Source of the DNA: Humitalea sp038249305
GTDB lineage: Bacteria; Pseudomonadota; Alphaproteobacteria; Acetobacterales; Acetobacteraceae
Assembly (NCBI GenBank): GCA_038249305.1
Contig: JBBRWI010000224.1
Coordinates: forward strand, 1-6,153
Length of the DNA stretch: 6,153 nucleotides
Direction of reading: 5' to 3'
The position numbers and the translations under genes were made by a program. Below the pieces are notes generated by a model, which was not told the origin of the DNA, did no database searches, and saw only the letters and a program-made list of their open reading frames with translations. Shown piece after piece: positions 6,042 to 6,153 of this stretch; position 1 is the stretch's first letter, and each line of letters opens with the position of its first letter.

Positions 6042-6153
6042 CCTATCTGTTGGTCAGGACCTTCGGAAGCGCTCTACCTTCGGCGCGCTGGTCGCCGATA
6101 ATGCCTCGCGGGCACGCGATGCCAAACGGCGTAAACGCGCGCCCGCCGTGTAC
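6013..6153. mobile_element. Probable IS66-family terminus, remainder beyond window
   Basis: From 6013 the plus strand reads GTAAGCATCCGGTGAGCACC, which starts with the GTAA known for IS66 inverted repeats and resembles the putative end of the left element at 658. The 141 bases to the window edge contain no recognisable TnpA, TnpB or TnpC segment in either direction. A frame open on the plus strand includes RARDAKRRKRAPAVY, but I cannot assign it. The stretch may therefore be the non-coding tail of an element whose genes lie further right, or a degenerate remnant. Orientation is unresolved. Confidence 0.45.

Overview
The window is GC-rich, roughly 65% by eye, and its gene content points to an alphaproteobacterium. 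The style of the Lnt and Bug proteins and of the gene neighbourhood fits Rhodospirillales/Acetobacteraceae best, but that placement is inference. It holds ordinary chromosomal genes between pieces of IS66-type insertion sequences. I see no CRISPR array, tRNA, rRNA or recognisable novel defence or biosynthetic system.

Left part (1-1216). An IS66-family element reads leftward: a TnpB gene cut by the window edge and a complete TnpA gene, joined by an ATGA stop/start overlap. Its outer end is probably near 658. It abuts the remains of a GntR-type regulator gene (659-1216, minus strand) that has lost its frame, carries an in-frame stop and stops resembling its family where the IS begins. The regulator's probable former partner is the divergent Bug/TctC-type periplasmic solute-binding protein gene (1332-2312).

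Centre (2369-4500). Lnt (apolipoprotein N-acyltransferase, all three catalytic residues visible) follows the Bug gene with almost no gap. Next comes a single-domain XRE-type regulator. Between them is a perfect 9-bp inverted repeat lying on a TTGACA promoter element, a good candidate operator. In many alphaproteobacteria lnt and this kind of regulator sit beside corC and metK; neither is here, so the neighbourhood looks rearranged.

Right part (4526-6153). A DUF2244 membrane-protein gene converges on the regulator gene and diverges from nth (endonuclease III, complete catalytic residues and [4Fe-4S] cysteines). After nth, a short open frame with a clear signal peptide runs into a second IS66-like terminus at about 6013, so a secreted-protein gene seems to have been cut there. 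The approximately 5.35 kb between the two IS66-like ends is thus flanked by outward-lying elements, with a truncated gene at each junction.
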